DNA from: Cynocephalus volans | Taxonomy: Eukaryota > Chordata > Mammalia > Dermoptera > Cynocephalidae | Direction: 5' to 3' | Length of the DNA stretch: 64,000 nt | Assembly: GCF_027409185.1 (NCBI RefSeq) | Contig: NC_084472.1 | Span: forward strand, 50,021,427-50,085,426 | In this document: piece after piece, positions 1 to 12,165 of the stretch | How the letters are laid out: each line of letters begins with the position of its first letter | Position numbering within the stretch: the stretch's first letter is position 1 | Position numbers and translations under genes: made by a program | The notes under the pieces: model-generated | The model's database searches: none | What the model saw: only the letters and a program-made list of their open reading frames with translations | What the model was told of the DNA's origin: nothing

Positions 1-200
1 TAAATTGAAGGATCTTCAGTAGTGGCTAGACATTATCAGATGTGTATTTCGAAGGTTCGGCACAGCATCAGGATGGAGGATGGATTAGATTGCAATAAGA
101 CCGGCTGAGGAAGATCAGTGTGTGGTTATTTCCACCATCCAGAAAATGGGGAGAGACTTCAGGCTAAGGCAGTGACAGCCAGGTTGGCCAAGAGAGAACC
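1..200 (+). repeat. Ancient mammalian interspersed repeat, fragment
   Basis: The text resembles the middle of the long ancient repeat that is best preserved at 49961-51560. Shared wording includes a caccatccag/aatccag-like stretch followed by ctaaggcagtg. I cannot assign the repeat a family name. Degenerate, with no coding content. Confidence 0.35.
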
Positions 201-242
201 AAAAAACGAGTTATTTTGCATGTAAAAATCAACATTAGTTGC

Positions 243-345
243 TTTTTAAAAATAGCTTTATTGTGGTATAATTGATGTACTAAAAAAAACTACACATGTT
301 TAATAGATACAGTTTGATGAGTTTGGAACAATGTGAGTTTTTAAT
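243..345 (-). mobile_element. L1M 3' end fragment
   Basis: The plus strand reads as agctttattgtggtataattg followed by a tacagtttgatgagttt-like stretch. This is the reverse complement of the AT-rich 3' end of old mammalian L1M elements. Short and diverged. Confidence 0.45.
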
Positions 346-612
346 GGAAACTATTTGGAAGTTGAAGGAGACAGAGAAGTTTCTAATGACTCAAGATCTT
401 GGCTGGATTGTGACTGGATTCATGTCTGTGCCATTCATAAAGAGAAGTCAGAATAATGTAAATGTCTCCAAGAGTAAAGAGACAAGGAGCCCAATATTGG
501 ACCCATTTCATTTTGAAATGCTGATTAATAGATACGAATTTGGAGCTCATGTGAAATATCTGGGTTAGAAGTATAAAGGGGGCATCACAGTGGTGCAGCT
601 GATAGTTAAGTG

Positions 613-645
<33 letters not shown>
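613..645. repeat. (TG)n microsatellite
   Basis: About 16 uninterrupted TG units. They are preceded by a cacagtggtgcagc stretch and followed after a short spacer by an A-run near 665, so this might be the body of a small retroposed element. That reading is inference only. Confidence 0.9.
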
Positions 646-646
<1 letters not shown>

Positions 647-669
647 TGAAATTGCTTCCCCCAGAAAAA

Positions 670-2580
670 AAAAAACCTTGTAAAATGAGAACTTGAAAGT
701 TCATCAAAGGAACTCTTTCACTTCCTCTTAAAAACATCACATTTGACTTCCAGCTTGGCAAAGTGTCAAAGGATATTTCTACTTGTACAGAAGCCAGGCT
801 GAGGCGAAATCTTTACAGTTTTCCCAAAATAGTTAGAACGAAGGGCAAAACCACAAGCAGCCAGCTTTGGACACTGCGATCTGAAGACTGCTGGCAAGAG
901 CAAATATTTATTTTATTTATGGTGCTAGAAAAGCCTGGTCACTAATTTAGGCAGTTAAGAGAAAACATATAACGTCTCTATGACTTGATGGAATAAAGAC
1001 TTTCACATTTGTGCACGTTCACTCATACACATTCAAACCCACACAAACACACTGGTTTATTTAAAAGCTCCTCTTCAATTCCTTCATGTTGCTTTTGCTT
1101 TTTGGTGAGCTGCCATGTTTATTTCTAATGATGAGTTTCTTTAGGGAATGTGTCTCCTCACCTCCAGTGATAATATTATCAGTATAGTCACATAGAGGTC
1201 CTGGATGGGGGCTGCTTTGTTAAATGACATTTGGCAACTGGCTGATGAAGTTTAGCCAATTGCCATGCCAGATATTTAGTAACATAATGTATCATGGGTT
1301 AGATGCCAATGGTTCTTGGACCATTTCCTGTCTGTGCTTAGTGCTATGGACCCAGGGGGTGACTAACAAAGAGGCATACTTTATTCATCTGTGAATAACA
1401 GCGTGTGCAAATAAAGCCTGGGAATTAGAGCTCTCCTTCCTCTGGTGGAGAAAAGAGAATGTTTTGGTGGCTCATCTTTAATTCTGCATTGGCCTCTAGG
1501 CTTATCCATATTGATTGTTCCCATATTTCCATACAGCAATCTGAATCAAAATGTGAAATCTTTCATTTTAATAGTGAAGTGCATCCAAACCTCAAATAGA
1601 CATCCGGTGTGAGAATAAGAGATGTTTTGCATTGAGCTAATTACATGGAATTAAGACAGTTAAAAATCCTTGCTCCAAAGCCAGTCTCCTTTATGAATTA
1701 TTACAAAATAATACTTAAAATGTTATATTTTATACACAATCTATTGCATATTTAATTCTGTGAGCCATGCTTCTTGTTCACTCATTTATTTATCAAGCTT
1801 TCATTAAGGATGTACTATGTGAAATTACCAGGGTAGGTGTCGTCCCAGCCTATGTGCTTTATTACACTTCCTCCTGCATGCTTTCACCCTTCCTCATGCA
1901 ACTTTTCCCTTGCTATATGAAAGAAAAATGCCAGTTTTCTTCAGAATTGAATTTGGTCTCTTTTCATGCATTTTGTACTCAATTACAAATTGAAATTACA
2001 TGCAATTACAAACCCAATGTATTTTCAGAATTTTTTGTAACAAAAGCTGTAGATCTATTGCCATGCTTGCATTTCTTTCTTTGTCTTCACCGATCGTTTT
2101 TTGATTCATTTGGCAAAGACTATCTCATATTTCTGTCCTGAATTTAATTGAATTGAGCAGACATTGGCTTTGAAATTTCATTTTCTAAAACACTAAAGAA
2201 AATAAATGTTTTTGCAAGTCAAGTAAACAGTGAGAGGGATCAACATTACCATGTTACTGAGGCCATAATTCAATATAGTGACGTCCATTATTTTCAAGGA
2301 TGCTCTTGGATGTACCTTCTAAATTGAAGCTCAGCAACCATGACATGCTGCACTGGTGAAGTGGCAGTAGAGGCATGGGAGGTGGCTGCAGGAGAGCTAA
2401 AATACACACACTGTCCCTGCCAATTTGTACTCTTAATCAACATTCTTCTCTACTTTCCCCCAAAAGTGATGCTACAACAACCACAAAAAAATCATGTATC
2501 ACTATTTAGAAATAATTATAACCCTGGAAAGCTGATTTTAATGTTAGGAAAAAAATTTCTATAAAGGTCAACATATTGGC
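670..2580. other. Unannotated AT-rich interval
   Basis: No RNA gene, exon pair or repeat that I can name. Open frames here are short and have no plausible splice sites. The text near 1767-1830 has a faint ancient-repeat flavour (tcatttatttatcaa) but is too short to call. Confidence 0.5.
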
Positions 2581-2589
2581 AAGTAACTT

Positions 2590-2820
2590 ATGTTGAGCAT
2601 CTGTCTATTCTGTGTCATGCACCGAATCAAGCACTTTGCATGTATTATCTCATTAATCCTTCCAACACCTTAATCAAAGAAGGTAATATTATTATTCCAT
2701 TTTACAGACAAGGAAACAGAGACCTAAAGAGAGAGTGTGGTTTTCAGGGTAGAACCGGAATTTGAACACAGGGAGATTGACAGACTTCCAAGCTAGTTCT
2801 CTTAACTACTATTTAGAGAA
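2590..2820 (-). mobile_element. MIR SINE
   Basis: Plus-strand text runs agcactttgcatgtattat, then ctcattaatccttccaacacc, a ttattccattttacagac block and ggaaacagagacc. This is the reverse complement of the MIR core and 3' region. Nearly full length and moderately diverged. Confidence 0.75.
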
Positions 2821-2877
2821 CTTAACCACTAAAATGTCCTCATGCTCATTAAAAACTGTCAGCAAAAATGTATAATG

Positions 2878-2975
2878 ATGCTTACTATGTTTCAGAGAGA
2901 TGGCTAAGTCTTTCATGACTACATTGCATTTAATTCTAGTTACAACCTAGACAGGTCGAGACTACTCTATCTTCC
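2878..2975 (-). mobile_element. MIR-like fragment
   Basis: A second, more eroded copy of the MIR 3' half: gcttactatgtttcagagag, then catttaattctagttacaa. It lies about 60 bp after the better copy and has the same orientation. Confidence 0.4.
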
Positions 2976-3099
2976 TTCCTATTCTACAACAAATAAACAT
3001 TGTTCAGTTATTTTTCTAGAGCCTAAAATAGCATCCTTCTTTTTGTTTGTTTGTTTTTTATTGTCATTCTCTATCCCCTTATCCTGCTTTGTTTTTCTT

Positions 3100-3275
3100 C
3101 ATAGAACGTTCTTCTCCCAGAAATAGCTCATATTTACTTGTGTATTATCAGCCTCCACTCACCTGATCAGGCTCCTTGTGTTTGGTTTACTCCTGCCTGC
3201 ATCCCTAGAGCCTAGAAACATGCCTTAGAAATGCTGCACACATAATAAATATCTACTCAGTGGGTGAATGAATAA
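3100..3275 (+). mobile_element. L2 3' end
   Basis: Reads through ctgcatccctagagcctag, then the cataataaatatctactcag block and gtgaatgaataag. This is the characteristic L2 3' terminus with its short tandem tail. Confidence 0.65.
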
Positions 3276-3279
3276 GTAC

Positions 3280-5800
3280 AAAAGGGGCCTGCTGCTTTCA
3301 TGAGCTGTCAGTCACTGGTCTTGCATCCTGGGAGGAACTTGGCCTCTGTCCTTATCACTGCTTCTTCAGAGGGCCTGACCTTGGAGCAGGCCGTTCAACT
3401 TTACGCCCAGGCACAACTTGGAAATGTTTCTGCCATTTTCCTTTTGTGCGGCCTCTTCCTAGAGGAAGCAATGATCACGGTGCCAAAATAAGTTAGGCCC
3501 AGAAACAATGTCTGGCAAATCCTCAAGCTCCCATTAGCTAAATGATAAAATGGAGCAGTTGTACTTTAGACCTTTTTTTTGAATCTGGAATCAATGCCAA
3601 AATAACAATATTTCATCCATTACTCTTCCAGAAAACAGGTTGAATTTCTTGGCCTAATTTTTGTCCACTTGGTATCAAATTGTCGAGGAAAAAGTGTCCA
3701 GGGATTTTCCTCCAAAATCCTGCTGCCCCAGGCAACAACCTGATCATTTTATCATCCACAAACTCTTCTATCAGTTGCCAAGTTCTGCATCCTGGCCTTT
3801 GGGATACCACTAATGTATGTGTACCACATGGAGACTAACCCAGGAATGAATATTTGTTGCACTGAATTGAATCCGACATGCAATGTCCTCTGCAATCTAA
3901 CCCTTGTGTATTTCTTCATCTTCATTGCCCTCACTTTCCTGATCATGAAACTGCTTGTGACTTCCTCCACGTCATCTATACTGCTTCAACCTGCAGCCCC
4001 AGGACATGCTGTCTCTTCTTTATGGCATATTCATAACCACCCCTTTTTGTCACCTAGCCAATTTCTTGTCTTTTCCAACCTCTTCCTTGATGTGCCCACC
4101 ACCCATATCAGGGCGTGGTCTCCTTGGTACAGTCATCCAACATCATGTCCCTGCTGAGCATCCAGGTGCCTTGTGGTGTGCCTTGTGATGTTATAGGGTA
4201 ACCATGAGAAAATCCTAAGACCCTCTGGTATCTTCACAAATGCTCTCTTGTGGACAAAATGCTGGAGTTAATAAACTGTGATCATAGTCCCTAAGCAAAT
4301 TACTCCAAAATTTATGTGCTGCTTAATCAGAAAATAGGCCATATATGGCACAAAAAACAGAACATGTAGTATCTGCAAATTTCTTGGTATAAATCCTATT
4401 TGTTTGCAAATTGAATTTGCTTGACTGCAGTCTTTCTAGAAAACAGAGAGAAACTGATCCTTTAGTGTTTTCCATGAGGAAAGAAAATTGCCCATAATTT
4501 CAGCCACTAGGAAAGAATTAGAATAGCTCCCCTCCTTGGAATGGTCTCCTGCTGAGGCAGGTAAGGCCTGGCTGGCTGCAGGCAGAGACCCCCCGTCCCT
4601 CCCACACACACTTATATTCCACGCAAAGAGGCCTCAATCATTCATAAAATCAAGCCTCTCACCTTCAGACAGAGAGCAGGAGCAACGTGAGTCACATGTG
4701 AGTATTGTTAGGCCTTGTGTTTCGTAGGTGACAGGGGTCATTAAAGCACAACCGGCTGATCTCTATTCCTTGGCTTCCTGAAATCTCCATCTCTTATGGT
4801 TGAATGAATCACAGTAAGGACAATTCAGAAGAGAGATACCGTGACTCTTTTTGGAAGATTGCAAAACCAGCAGTGAACAAAACCAAAGACGTCCTACTGT
4901 CGTGGAGGACAGGCTGTAGTGGGTATTTCCATGGTACCCTTGCAGATGTCCATGAGGGCCACCAGCCTTGTTCTGCAATTGTCAGTGTCTGCATCTGTCT
5001 CCTGGACTGAGAAAACCCTTGGAGACTTGTCCCTTTGTGTCCACAACGCCTAGACTATATCCAGCTCCATGTCAATCACACAATGAAAATGTGATGGATA
5101 AATGAGTCTGATCACAGGAACATAGATCACACATAAAAGTAGAGTTAGTTAAATATTATAGCACTGAAGAATTTGAACTCTGGCCTATTCAAGGGAAGAA
5201 GGTCAAGGATAGTAGTTGGGAACAGTGAGAGAGAAAAAAGAGCACATGTTCAGATCACAGACCTCGCAGTACTCACAGACCAGCTGGGTACAGGGTTGGG
5301 GGCAGGTGGTGAATGAGAAATGTTACTAGAAATACATGGACGTGAAAACTGCTTCTTTCCAGGTTAGAAACAAGGGTGGGGTTTTTGCAGCACAGTATGC
5401 CTGCATGTTCTGCTGTTCCAGCTGCATGTAAATTCAGTGGAAAGCTTTCAAATCAAAACTGGGAGGATCTGGGAGAGATGTATGATGGAGCATAGAGATA
5501 ATTTACCTTATGTTTTAAGTAATTAGAGAAAGGAAATGCAAATGCTGTTTGTGTGCTCCAGAAGTACATTGTCTGTGCTCTTGGCTGCAACTCTTTAGGC
5601 CAACTGTATTTAACATGAGGTATTAACTTTTGTTTGTTTGCTATTTGTCTTAATTTTCCCTTTTACCTCCTTAAACATGGATTTAAATTGCAAACTGTAT
5701 TTCCTTATTTCCTTCATGATATAATCAAAAAAACGTTCTTCACAAATTTCATTAAGAATTGTCTATTTGCTTTTTAAGTACTTCTTTGGACAAAATAGCG
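3280..5800. other. Unannotated interval with L2-like wording
   Basis: 3840-4110 has the pyrimidine-rich wording typical of eroded L2 3' regions but is too diverged to bound. A 63-codon open frame at 3300-3491 starts just after the L2 tail and has no convincing splice acceptor or homology that I recognise. The remainder shows nothing I can name. Confidence 0.35.
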
Positions 5801-5803
5801 TGA

Positions 5804-5806
<3 letters not shown>

Positions 5807-5876
<70 letters not shown>

Positions 5877-5905
5877 TGTGTGTCTCTGTCTCTGTCTCTG
5901 TCTCT
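5807..5905. repeat. Compound (TC)n(TG)n(TCTGTC)n microsatellite
   Basis: About 26 TC units run directly into about 12 TG units, then four CTCTGT-type hexamers. The long homopurine/homopyrimidine part abuts an alternating purine-pyrimidine part, a layout prone to triplex and Z-form structure and to length polymorphism. Confidence 0.95.
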
Positions 5906-6415
5906 TCTTTCTGTTCTTCTTTTGCTCTCAACTAGCTCTTATTTTCACTTATTGATTCTTATAAAAATATGAGATAACAACACTGTCAGACAAGGAAAAT
6001 GTTTAAAAAGTCAACTTCCTACAGAACTAGATGTACAAATGAGAAATTCCCCAAACTAGCCTTTTATGATAACAACTGACAGCTTTTCAGAATTATACAT
6101 TTAGGTGTATTTTTTCTGTCAGAAATCTTCAGCCTAATGGTGCCAGGCCCAGCATGGCAGGTTTCTTCTTAGCAGTAACTCATGTGCCCTTTCTTGACAC
6201 ACTTTACAAATGCCGTACTTGCCATTCCATTCTCTGAGGTGCTTCCAGGGTTTGCATTTGGGCATCCTGCCATTGCCTCCAACCAAACACCTTTAAAGCT
6301 GTATTCATCATCTGTTCTCTAAAATGGCTATTTTGTCTGACCTCAAATTTCTCCTACCCTAAGTCCTCCATTGTTCTCCCACTTTCTGCAGCAATTATGA
6401 ATCTGACTCAGCCTG
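5906..6415. other. Unannotated interval
   Basis: 6140-6360 is pyrimidine-rich with weak L2-like phrasing. No gene signal seen. Confidence 0.4.
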
Positions 6416-6419
6416 AAGA

Positions 6420-6560
6420 GCATGGCATTGATGAAGGTGACTGGCTTTGAGTCACACAGTTCTGGATTCAGATCTGCCTTTGACACTTGGATGAGTTCAT
6501 AACTCTGTGAACCTATACAAGGAGATTACGATACCTGAAGACAACGTTTCATAAAAACCA
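6420..6560 (+). mobile_element. MIR-like SINE
   Basis: The order is gactggctttgagtcacac, ttctggattcagatctgcc, then ttcataactctgtgaacc. This follows the MIR 5' half (tRNA-related part and the tgggttcaaatcc-like box), heavily mutated. Confidence 0.5.
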
Positions 6561-6584
6561 ACTAAGCAGCACAGGGTTTTGCAT

Positions 6585-6685
6585 GCCTTTATTCAGCCTA
6601 TTTTTACTGAGCACCTGATTTGTGCCAGGCAATGTGCTTTGTTCTAGGGATAAAAGATTCTGTCCTCCTGGAGCTTCTAGTCTAG
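6585..6685 (+). repeat. Ancient interspersed repeat, 5' part
   Basis: ttactgagcacctgatttg is followed by tgccaggcaatgtgc and a ctggagcttctagtctagtg block. This is the same 5' module as the repeat at 49961. It stops where the MaLR LTR begins, so the LTR appears to have landed in it. Confidence 0.5.
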
Positions 6686-7080
6686 TGTATTAGTCTGTTT
6701 CTGTTGCTTATAACAAAATATCAAGAACTGAGTAATTTATAAGAAAATGAAATCTATTGTTTACAGTACAGAGGCTGGGAAGTTTAAAGTCCAGGGAACA
6801 CATCTGGTGAAGGCCTTAGTGGCGACAGTGATGCAGGGGTCTCACATGGCAGAATGGTGGAGCAGAGAGAGAGAGAGCTCCTCATTCATTCTCCTTTTAA
6901 AGCCCCCAGAACCACGCCCATTATTCCAAGAATGAATCAATCCATTCATGAGGGTAGTCCTCAAAGTCTAATCACCTCTTCAAGGCCCGACCTTTCATTT
7001 AGCATGGTAGGATTTCCCTCTTTCTTTACACTGTCACAATGAGGACTAAGTTTCAGAAGGACATCCATCCACAGCGTGCA
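6686..7080 (-). mobile_element. MaLR (MST/MLT-type) LTR
   Basis: The plus strand opens TGTATTAGTCTGTTT and continues with ctgagtaatttataa, ggctgggaagt, catctggtgaaggcc, a tcacatggcag block, an attcatgaggg block and a final aagtttcag tract ending in CA. This is a MaLR LTR read backwards. About 395 bp. No clean 5-bp target duplication is visible. Confidence 0.75.
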
Positions 7081-7424
7081 ATATTTAGTAAGTGCTCAGT
7101 AAATTGAAGCTATTAGCCATAAATGATTACTGTCTTACATTCAAGGCTATCACATTCTTTATTATCCCCAACTTCAGCCCTTATTTCCCTCCTCTTCATT
7201 CTCCTTCAAATAAAGATGGTCTATGTAGGGTTTTTAGATGCATTTTTCACTTTCTTGCCTCTCTGCTTTTTTCACCTTGATTTCTACTAACCTGCAAGGT
7301 CTTCCTTTTTACTTTCTGTGTATTTAAATACTTTTTACCCTTCAAGAATTGGCTGACTCCCATGAGGTCATTCTAGATGATTCTAGATAGTGATTATTTT
7401 TTCCTCTATCTTAAATTTTGTAGC

Positions 7425-7865
7425 AGTGGTCCTCACCATTGAGCAAGATAAAAATCACCTAGGGATCTTGTAGACAGTGCAATTTCCAGACACTAAGTTA
7501 TACTCCAGACTGCACAGTGTTGAGATCAAAATTATAGACTTTGAAAAAATACAAAGTAGCATCCATGGCAAAACTTGATTTCTATACTTTCACTGAGAAT
7601 TTCAGGTCCAGAGACTTGAGGGGAAGTGGTCTTATCCACCAGGACAGCTCAGTGGGGCACAGCACAGACAGAATGCCAAGGTTAAGGCCTCATGTTACCA
7701 GGAGTCAGTAAAAATCAAGTTCAGCACAGCCAGGGAGGAATTTACAGAGCAAAGTGTGGGGGTCCAGAAGTAAGGAGCCATTTCATCAACTGGAAAAAGT
7801 AACATCAGCATCACTAGAAATTTGTTAGAAGAATGCACATTATTGGATCTCACCTCGGACCTATT
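7425..7865. mobile_element. MER5-type hAT fragments
   Basis: Two pieces show the MER5 signature. One is at about 7425-7560 (agcagtggtcctcacc followed by aaaatcacctagggatctt). The other is at about 7800-7865 (catcagcatcactagaaat followed by cctcggacctattg). Between them is unassigned sequence. Nonautonomous, no transposase. Confidence 0.5.
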
Positions 7866-7975
7866 GTATTAGTTTGCTAGGGCTGCCATAACAAAATCCC
7901 ACAGACTAGATGGCTTAAATAACAGAAATGTATCATCTCGCAGTTCTGGAGGCTAAAAGTCCAAGTAGCCTTGTA
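7866..7975 (-). mobile_element. MLT1-type LTR end, truncated
   Basis: tgtattagtttgctagggct, then the gccataacaaaatcccacag block and cagttctggaggctaaaagt. This is the reverse of an MLT1-type 3' LTR end. After about 7975 the match is lost. 7976-8905 holds nothing I can assign. Confidence 0.6.
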
Positions 7976-8915
7976 TTCATATTCATGGCTATATTATTCC
8001 ATGACCTGGGGGGCTAAGAGAACATTCCCAAATCATCAGGGCTATAGTGGGCGTTCAAGTTGTGGGTTTCTTCCACTCATAGGGCAAGGCTGGCTTAGTC
8101 TCACCCTAGCTGCCTATCATTATCTCTGACCTCTAAGGTCCAGTGACAGCCTAAACAGCCAGGCATCTGTGGCTCCCACCAACTCACCAAGCAGGAAGTG
8201 GAAACGCTCAACAACGACTTCATGCTCGCTGCCTAGTTGAAAGTATCACAATGGAGCCTTTGTAACTAACATTAACATATAAAGAAGACCAGACTACTTG
8301 CCCACTGGATTTTCTACTTGAGTTCTTAGTGTCACTTTTCTCTAACCAAACTAGAGAGAACAGAGGGCAGCCGGAAAGGAAATGAAACCTATCCTTGACC
8401 TCCATATTTTGTTCAACCAGCTTTTATTCTCGGCAGGACCCAGAATTTGACCATGCTCTATTATCCTTAGTCACCCATGATGCAAGGTCCACATATTTTG
8501 CCTAACATTACAAACGCTTCCTTCCCAGAAGTCTTTATGTTGCACACAGTCCTGCCCCTCCATTTGTACTCCTAACTATTTGATGCTCACATACATGGAA
8601 CTTGAATTTCCTTATTAAACCTTGAACTTGTGATACTGGATTTGGACTTTTCCTTTTGCAGCTTCCATCCATTTGGATTCCTGCCCCATCCCTCTTTCTT
8701 TTTACTGCAGGAGTTCCCAGGATGCCATCCACAGGCACACACTGTTTATAGCACTGTGCACAGCACATCGTAGCTGATAAATTTTGTTGGCTGAGCAGGA
8801 ACGATATAACCAATGGGCAAACATAAGAAGGTCACTGAGATATCTATTGGTTTATTTAGGAAGAAAAAGACATTACTAATAGAACTACTCTGAAATGCTG
8901 TCTTTCCCAGGGAAC

Positions 8916-9649
8916 TTTTTTTTAATTCAAAATATTTTAACATTTACTTGTACATATTCGTGGGATATAATATGTTGTTTCAATACATGCATATACTGCA
9001 CAATGATTCATTTAGGGTAGACAGCATAGTTTTGTACCCATTAGTCCACCACTTCTCCACCTTCCCACATCTCCCCCACCCCATCTCTGGTAACCATTAT
9101 TCTACTCTCTACTTCTGTAAGAACCACTTTTTCCCCAAGATTACACATATGAGTGATATCATAGCAGTATTTGTCTTTCTGTGCCAGACTGACTTCACTT
9201 AATAAAATGGTTTCCAGTTCCATCCATGTTGCCACAAATGATAGGATATCATTTCTTTTTATAGCTGAATAGTACTGTGTATATATACCACAGTTTTTTT
9301 ATACACTCATCCATGGATGGGCATTTAGGTTGATTCCATCTCTTGGCTATTGTGAATAGTGCTGGGATGAACATGGGAGTGCAGATGTCTTTTGATATAT
9401 TGATTTCATTTTCTTTGGGTATATACCCAGTATTGACATAGCTGGTTTATAAGGTAGATCTAGTTTTAGTTCTCTGAAGAACCTCTATGTTGTTTTCCAT
9501 GGTGGCTGTACCAATTTACTCTCCCACCAGCAGTGTTGGAGAGTTCCTTTTCTCTGCATCTTCACCAGCATTTGTTATTTGTTGTCTTGTTGATTATAGC
9601 CATTCTAACTGGAGTGAGATGATACCTCACTGTGGGTTTAATTTGCACT
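8916..9649 (-). mobile_element. 5'-truncated L1 with end of ORF2 and 3' UTR
   Basis: Read on the minus strand, this covers the last part of L1 ORF2 (the wording that encodes the conserved region around tatacccagt and the atggaatac-type block) and a 3' UTR ending in an A-rich tract, seen here as a T-run at 8916-8923. GGGAAC flanks both sides (8910-8915 and 9650-9655), each followed by T-runs, which fits a target-site duplication. About 730 bp. The reading frame is broken, so no functional ORF2. Confidence 0.8.
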
Positions 9650-9659
9650 GGGAACATTT

Positions 9660-10780
9660 TTTTTTTTAAACAGAAAACATTAAATGTTAGACACCCGTTA
9701 AACTCATGAAAATAGAACAAGTGACAATTCTTTGGAATAGTGATTTTAACCAGATTTTTGAGTTCAATATTTTAGCATATTTGAATTTTTTAATTATAGT
9801 GATATTTTATTCTCAAGTACAAAGAGTAAGTTTTTAGAAAGTTAATGAGAAAATTACTTTCTTTTGACTGCCATACCCAGCAATAGTTAACGTTCTATTA
9901 TACTCAGGGTAAAGATGTAAATGAATTATTGTTGGAATTCATTATTCTGAACAACCTCATGCACAGTCTGTCGTTATTCTAATATCCACACCGTTTATAA
10001 GAATATGACAGTCATGATGCCAACCTGACATGCCATCTTCATGTTTTGTTTAACGGAGTGTATTGAACTTCGACTTCAAGAAGATCCTGAATGTGTTGTA
10101 AGACATGATTGGAACGTTTATCAGTAAAGCCAAACAGCATGGTTGTAAAACATAATAGTAAGGGGAGTTAATTAGTCCCTAAAAGAAATTTGAATGAGAG
10201 GGTATTTTGAATGGGCCACTAGAAAAAGAAGATGCTCTTTTTGCAACAACTGCTTAGTGTGTTTTAAATACTCTAACAACCTTCTCTCCCTCTCTGTGTC
10301 CCCTTCTGTTTCTCTTCTTGTATAGAACTATACTAAGATACAACCTTATGGCTTTACTGATGCATTCTTGTCATTGATTATCATATAAATATGATAGAAA
10401 TTCCAAGTAAACCTCTGTGATGATTTTCAAAATTGTGAATAAAACTGAAGTTATTCTTTAAAGTTGATTGTAAAACACAGACTGTTCATACATGTGCTAA
10501 TTTCTGCGTAGGAGTGATGTTGACTCTTATACAACTTCAGAAAGCCATAGTAACAAATCAGTAAATAATAGCTAAAGCAATATTTTTTTAATACTGAAAA
10601 TTTACCATGTATTACTCAACTTAGTTTGATTAATGAGATAAACATAAAGTATCAGAAACCTGTAGGGAAACAGAAGTGTAGCTAGCACAATGAAGGGGTC
10701 ATTAGGTATTTCTTATGTTAACATTGACAAGATTCCCTCGATAATTTCTTAAAATGCCTTTCAGAACGCACTGAGCTGAT
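9660..10780. other. Unannotated, repeat-poor interval
   Basis: Relatively free of recognisable repeats. No exon pair found. It directly precedes the terminal-exon-like segment at 10789-10868. Confidence 0.45.
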
Positions 10781-10788
10781 GATTATCA

Positions 10789-10868
10789 TTATTTCAATTC
10801 TTCCAGAGTTTGAAGAATGTGTTTTATCACTTTCTCTACTGTGATTTTTGCAGCTCTGATAGCCATTT
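10789..10868 (-). other. Candidate terminal coding exon, unrecognised
   Basis: On the minus strand a strong 3' splice site (pyrimidine-rich tcatcactttc, then gctttttag) ends at 10869. It is followed by two phase bases, 25 open codons beginning MAIRAAKIT and ending LEELK, and a TAA at 10789-10791. The predicted peptide is a lysine/glutamate/leucine-rich amphipathic helix. I do not recognise it, and no partner exon upstream was established. It could be the last exon of a minus-strand transcript, or a chance open stretch next to a chance acceptor. The evidence is the splice sequence and open frame only. Confidence 0.22.
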
Positions 10869-10989
10869 CTAAAAAGCATTTTGAAAGTGATGATTGAATT
10901 AGAAAATATTTTGCTTTCAGCTTTAAAATGTTAATCCCAGAGCCTGTGAATTTATGTACATCTATATGTAGTGTCATGCACAGTGATTA

Positions 10990-11700
10990 TTCTACTTTTA
11001 GATCTGTAGTTGTCATGCCAGGCTCTTAAAGTTTTTTGATTGCATATAATTGTAAAAAACTCTAGCTCACAGTAAAGGCAATTTGTTATGAGGATACAAG
11101 TGATACAAGCGTGTCTAATGGAAACCAAGGACCCTGGACCACAGAGGTGGCCTGGAAGCACCTCTGCTCCCTCCCTCTCTTATCCTTGCTTCTCTCTAAG
11201 CATGGGCTTCATTCTTCCCTTTCTCTCCGGAAACTACACTCTTCCATTTTGGTCTCTGTGGTGGAAATTCCATGCCAAAACAAGTCTCAACTTTACATGT
11301 CCACTCCTCAAGAGAACAGGCAGACTCTGTTTGGACTCACAACGACAAGTACTCTTGGGAAGGAGACCACTGGACCAGCTTGGGTTGTGCCTGGCCCTGA
11401 ATAATTGTGACCAGAAGCAGGAATAACCTTATCCAAGTATGTTTGCTCCCATACGAAAATACGGGAAAGAAAGGAGAGGGGGACAGTTCCCAGAGATAAG
11501 GGTACTGGGAGAGTTATCCGTAAGGTGTCCACCACAGTATGCTAATTTGATCACATTCCAGAAAATATTTACTAAGCTATTGCTAGAGACTGATATGATT
11601 AATTGAGGCAAACCAGGCAGAAGCTGGAGTGATAGGGAATGAGGGAGAGAGGTCTCTTCTTATTCAAATATGTAGGTTGAGCCAAGGAATCAAATCATTT
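10990..11700. other. Unannotated interval
   Basis: Overlapping open frames of about 100 codons occur on both strands around 11088-11430. The overlap in several frames and the pyrimidine-rich wording suggest an eroded repeat and not a gene. Confidence 0.35.
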
Positions 11701-11734
11701 CCAGGTTTCAGATTTCCATCATAGTTGGCCTTCA

Positions 11735-12165
11735 CCTTTTTGTGTTCCATTTTCAGTACAGCAAAGTGATCCTCTTAAAATGTATGTGAAATCATGTCAT
11801 GCTTCCATTTAAAATCCTCAAGTGGCTTCTCCTCTCACTCAGGATAAAACCCTACCATGACCTTGCCCACTGTTACCTTTCTAACCATAACCCTTTACCC
11901 CTCCCCTTTGATCATCCCTCCAGCCACAATGGCCTCGCCAATCTGTAAGCAATTCATGCCTCAGGGCCTTTGCACATGCTTTCCCATCTGGCTGGAATGC
12001 TCTTTGTCTTTATCTTCCTCAGGTATTTTCTCAAAATGCCACTTTATCAGAGAGGTCTTGCCTGACTTCCCTCCCTTGGTAACACCACCTTTTATACCAA
12101 TCTGTATACAGGCCATCGGAATATAAGCTCCATGAGGGGTTAGGGTTTTATTTGTTTTGTTGAAG
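11735..12165 (+). mobile_element. L2 3' region
   Basis: A well-preserved L2 segment: aaaatcctcaagtggcttct, a ctcaggataaaaccc block, gcctcagggcctttgcaca, tggctggaatgctctttg, a gagaggtcttgcctgac block and ataagctccatgaggg. These are the classic ordered blocks before the L2 tail. Confidence 0.85.

Noticed and set aside
9487..9669. Open frames at 8948-9669
   Set aside because: They are read antisense through an L1 3' end; not genes.
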